A stretch of 5,183 bases of DNA from Clostridia bacterium (GTDB lineage Bacteria; Bacillota_A; Clostridia; Oscillospirales; CAG-272), in NCBI GenBank assembly GCA_017462445.1, contig JAFTRB010000041.1, positions 1 through 5,183 of the forward strand. The letters run 5' to 3'. A program made the translations under genes and the position numbers. Position 1 is the stretch's first letter. Every line of letters starts with the position of its first letter. Below are positions 4,645 to 5,183 of the stretch, one piece after another. Under the pieces are notes generated by a model. The model worked only from the letters and a program-made list of their open reading frames with translations. It searched no databases and had not been told where the DNA came from.

Positions 4645-5183
4645 TATGCCTTTGCTCCATAGACCTCAAGGTACTTTTTAATTCTTTCAACATTCTCGGC
4701 GTTGGCGGGGTCCTCCTCGAGGTACTCGATTATATCGTATACATCAACGATGGAGTAAACGGGGAAGCCGAACTGCTCGGCAATCTCCTCCATTGCGCCC
4801 TTGTCGCCCTGACCCTTTTCCTTGCGGTTGACCATAATAAAGGTTGCTACAACCTTTGTTCCCTCGAGATGGGAGAGGATCTCCATGGACTCGCGGATAG
4901 CGGTGCCTGCGGTGATAACATCCTCGATGATAACTATCTCCTCGCCTGCCTGCGGTACATAGCCGACGAATACTCCGCCCTCGCCGTGGTCCTTAACCTC
5001 TTTTCTGTTGAAGAAGAAGGGAACATTAAGCTCGTTCTTGGAAAGAGCAACCGCCGCAGAAACCGAAAGGGAAATTCCCTTGTAGGCAGGTCCGTAGAGC
5101 ACTGCGGGCTTCTTGCCCAGCTTCTCAAAGTATGCTCTTGCATAGAATTCACCCAGGGTGGCAATGTCCGCACCCGTTTTAAT
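4644..5183 (-). CDS. pyrE: Orotate phosphoribosyltransferase, N-terminus beyond window
   Basis: PyrE attaches orotate to PRPP to give orotidine monophosphate, the step before UMP. The open frame continues through the window end, so 179 C-terminal residues are visible and roughly 30-45 N-terminal ones are missing. The GTG at 5102 is an internal valine, not the start: the upstream codons ([19 protein letters not shown]) continue the family pattern. Numbering from the window edge, landmarks are LYGPAYKGI (29-37), the flexible catalytic loop R60-K-E-x-K-D-H66-G, and the PRPP-binding motif [12 protein letters not shown] (87-98), all intact. The TAA stop (4646-4644) shares its last A with the pyrB ATG. 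AAAGG and GGAG just upstream, inside pyrE, can serve as the pyrB ribosome site. The promoter, and any PyrR- or UTP-type control, lies outside the window. Confidence 0.95.
   Translation of the reverse strand: MKTGADIATLGEFYARAYFEKLGKKPAVLYGPAYKGISLSVSAAVALSKNELNVPFFFNRKEVKDHGEGGVFVGYVPQAGEEIVIIEDVITAGTAIRESMEILSHLEGTKVVATFIMVNRKEKGQGDKGAMEEIAEQFGFPVYSIVDVYDIIEYLEEDPANAENVERIKKYLEVYGAKA

Noticed and set aside
4150..4662. Plus-strand open frame of 170 codons opposite pyrB
   Set aside because: No ribosome site and no family resemblance. It is fully antisense to a well-supported pyrB gene, so it is a shadow.
5100..5102. GTG at 5102 as the pyrE start
   Set aside because: The frame stays open to the window edge and the 27 upstream codons fit the PyrE family. 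This GTG is the valine before LYGPAYKG.

Overview
The window looks like the chromosome of a low-to-mid GC Clostridia-type Firmicute, possibly a gut or rumen Oscillospiraceae/Lachnospiraceae relative. This is inferred from strong Firmicute-style Shine-Dalgarno sites (AAGGAGG, GAGGTGAT), BspA-type LRR_5 proteins, an EcoRI-family adenine methylase and a pyrE-pyrB operon. No marker gene fixes the species.

Layout. (1) 2-1243 and 1310-2560, plus strand: two tandem genes for BspA-like leucine-rich-repeat proteins. The first enters from outside the window. The second has a helical N-terminal domain of about 150 residues and then an array of 11 repeats that runs exactly to its last residue. (2) 2575-3518: a more AT-rich, scrambled accessory segment. 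It holds the first 27 codons of a plus-strand gene with its own ribosome binding site (2626-2706, possibly a metallophosphoesterase). This abuts, tail to tail, an EcoRI-family adenine-specific DNA methyltransferase on the minus strand, cut off about 10 residues after its NPPF motif. Diverging from the methylase is an intact 63-residue ribbon-helix-helix (RHH) regulator. The roughly 100-bp divergent promoter region carries two inverted repeats with the same TAACATA half-site, which suggests the regulator controls both genes. (3) 3520-3571: a long bidirectional terminator that separates this segment from the housekeeping operon. (4) 3583-5183, minus strand: pyrE (5' end outside the window) and pyrB, overlapping at TAATG. 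They encode two steps of UMP biosynthesis. PyrB carries a C-terminal four-cysteine extension resembling the zinc domain of the regulatory subunit PyrI.

The most notable points are the PyrB-zinc-domain fusion without an allosteric domain, the double-truncation junction near 2700-2706, and the putative RHH operators. No CRISPR array, tRNA, rRNA or complete insertion sequence was seen, and no gene-free stretch longer than about 110 bp exists.
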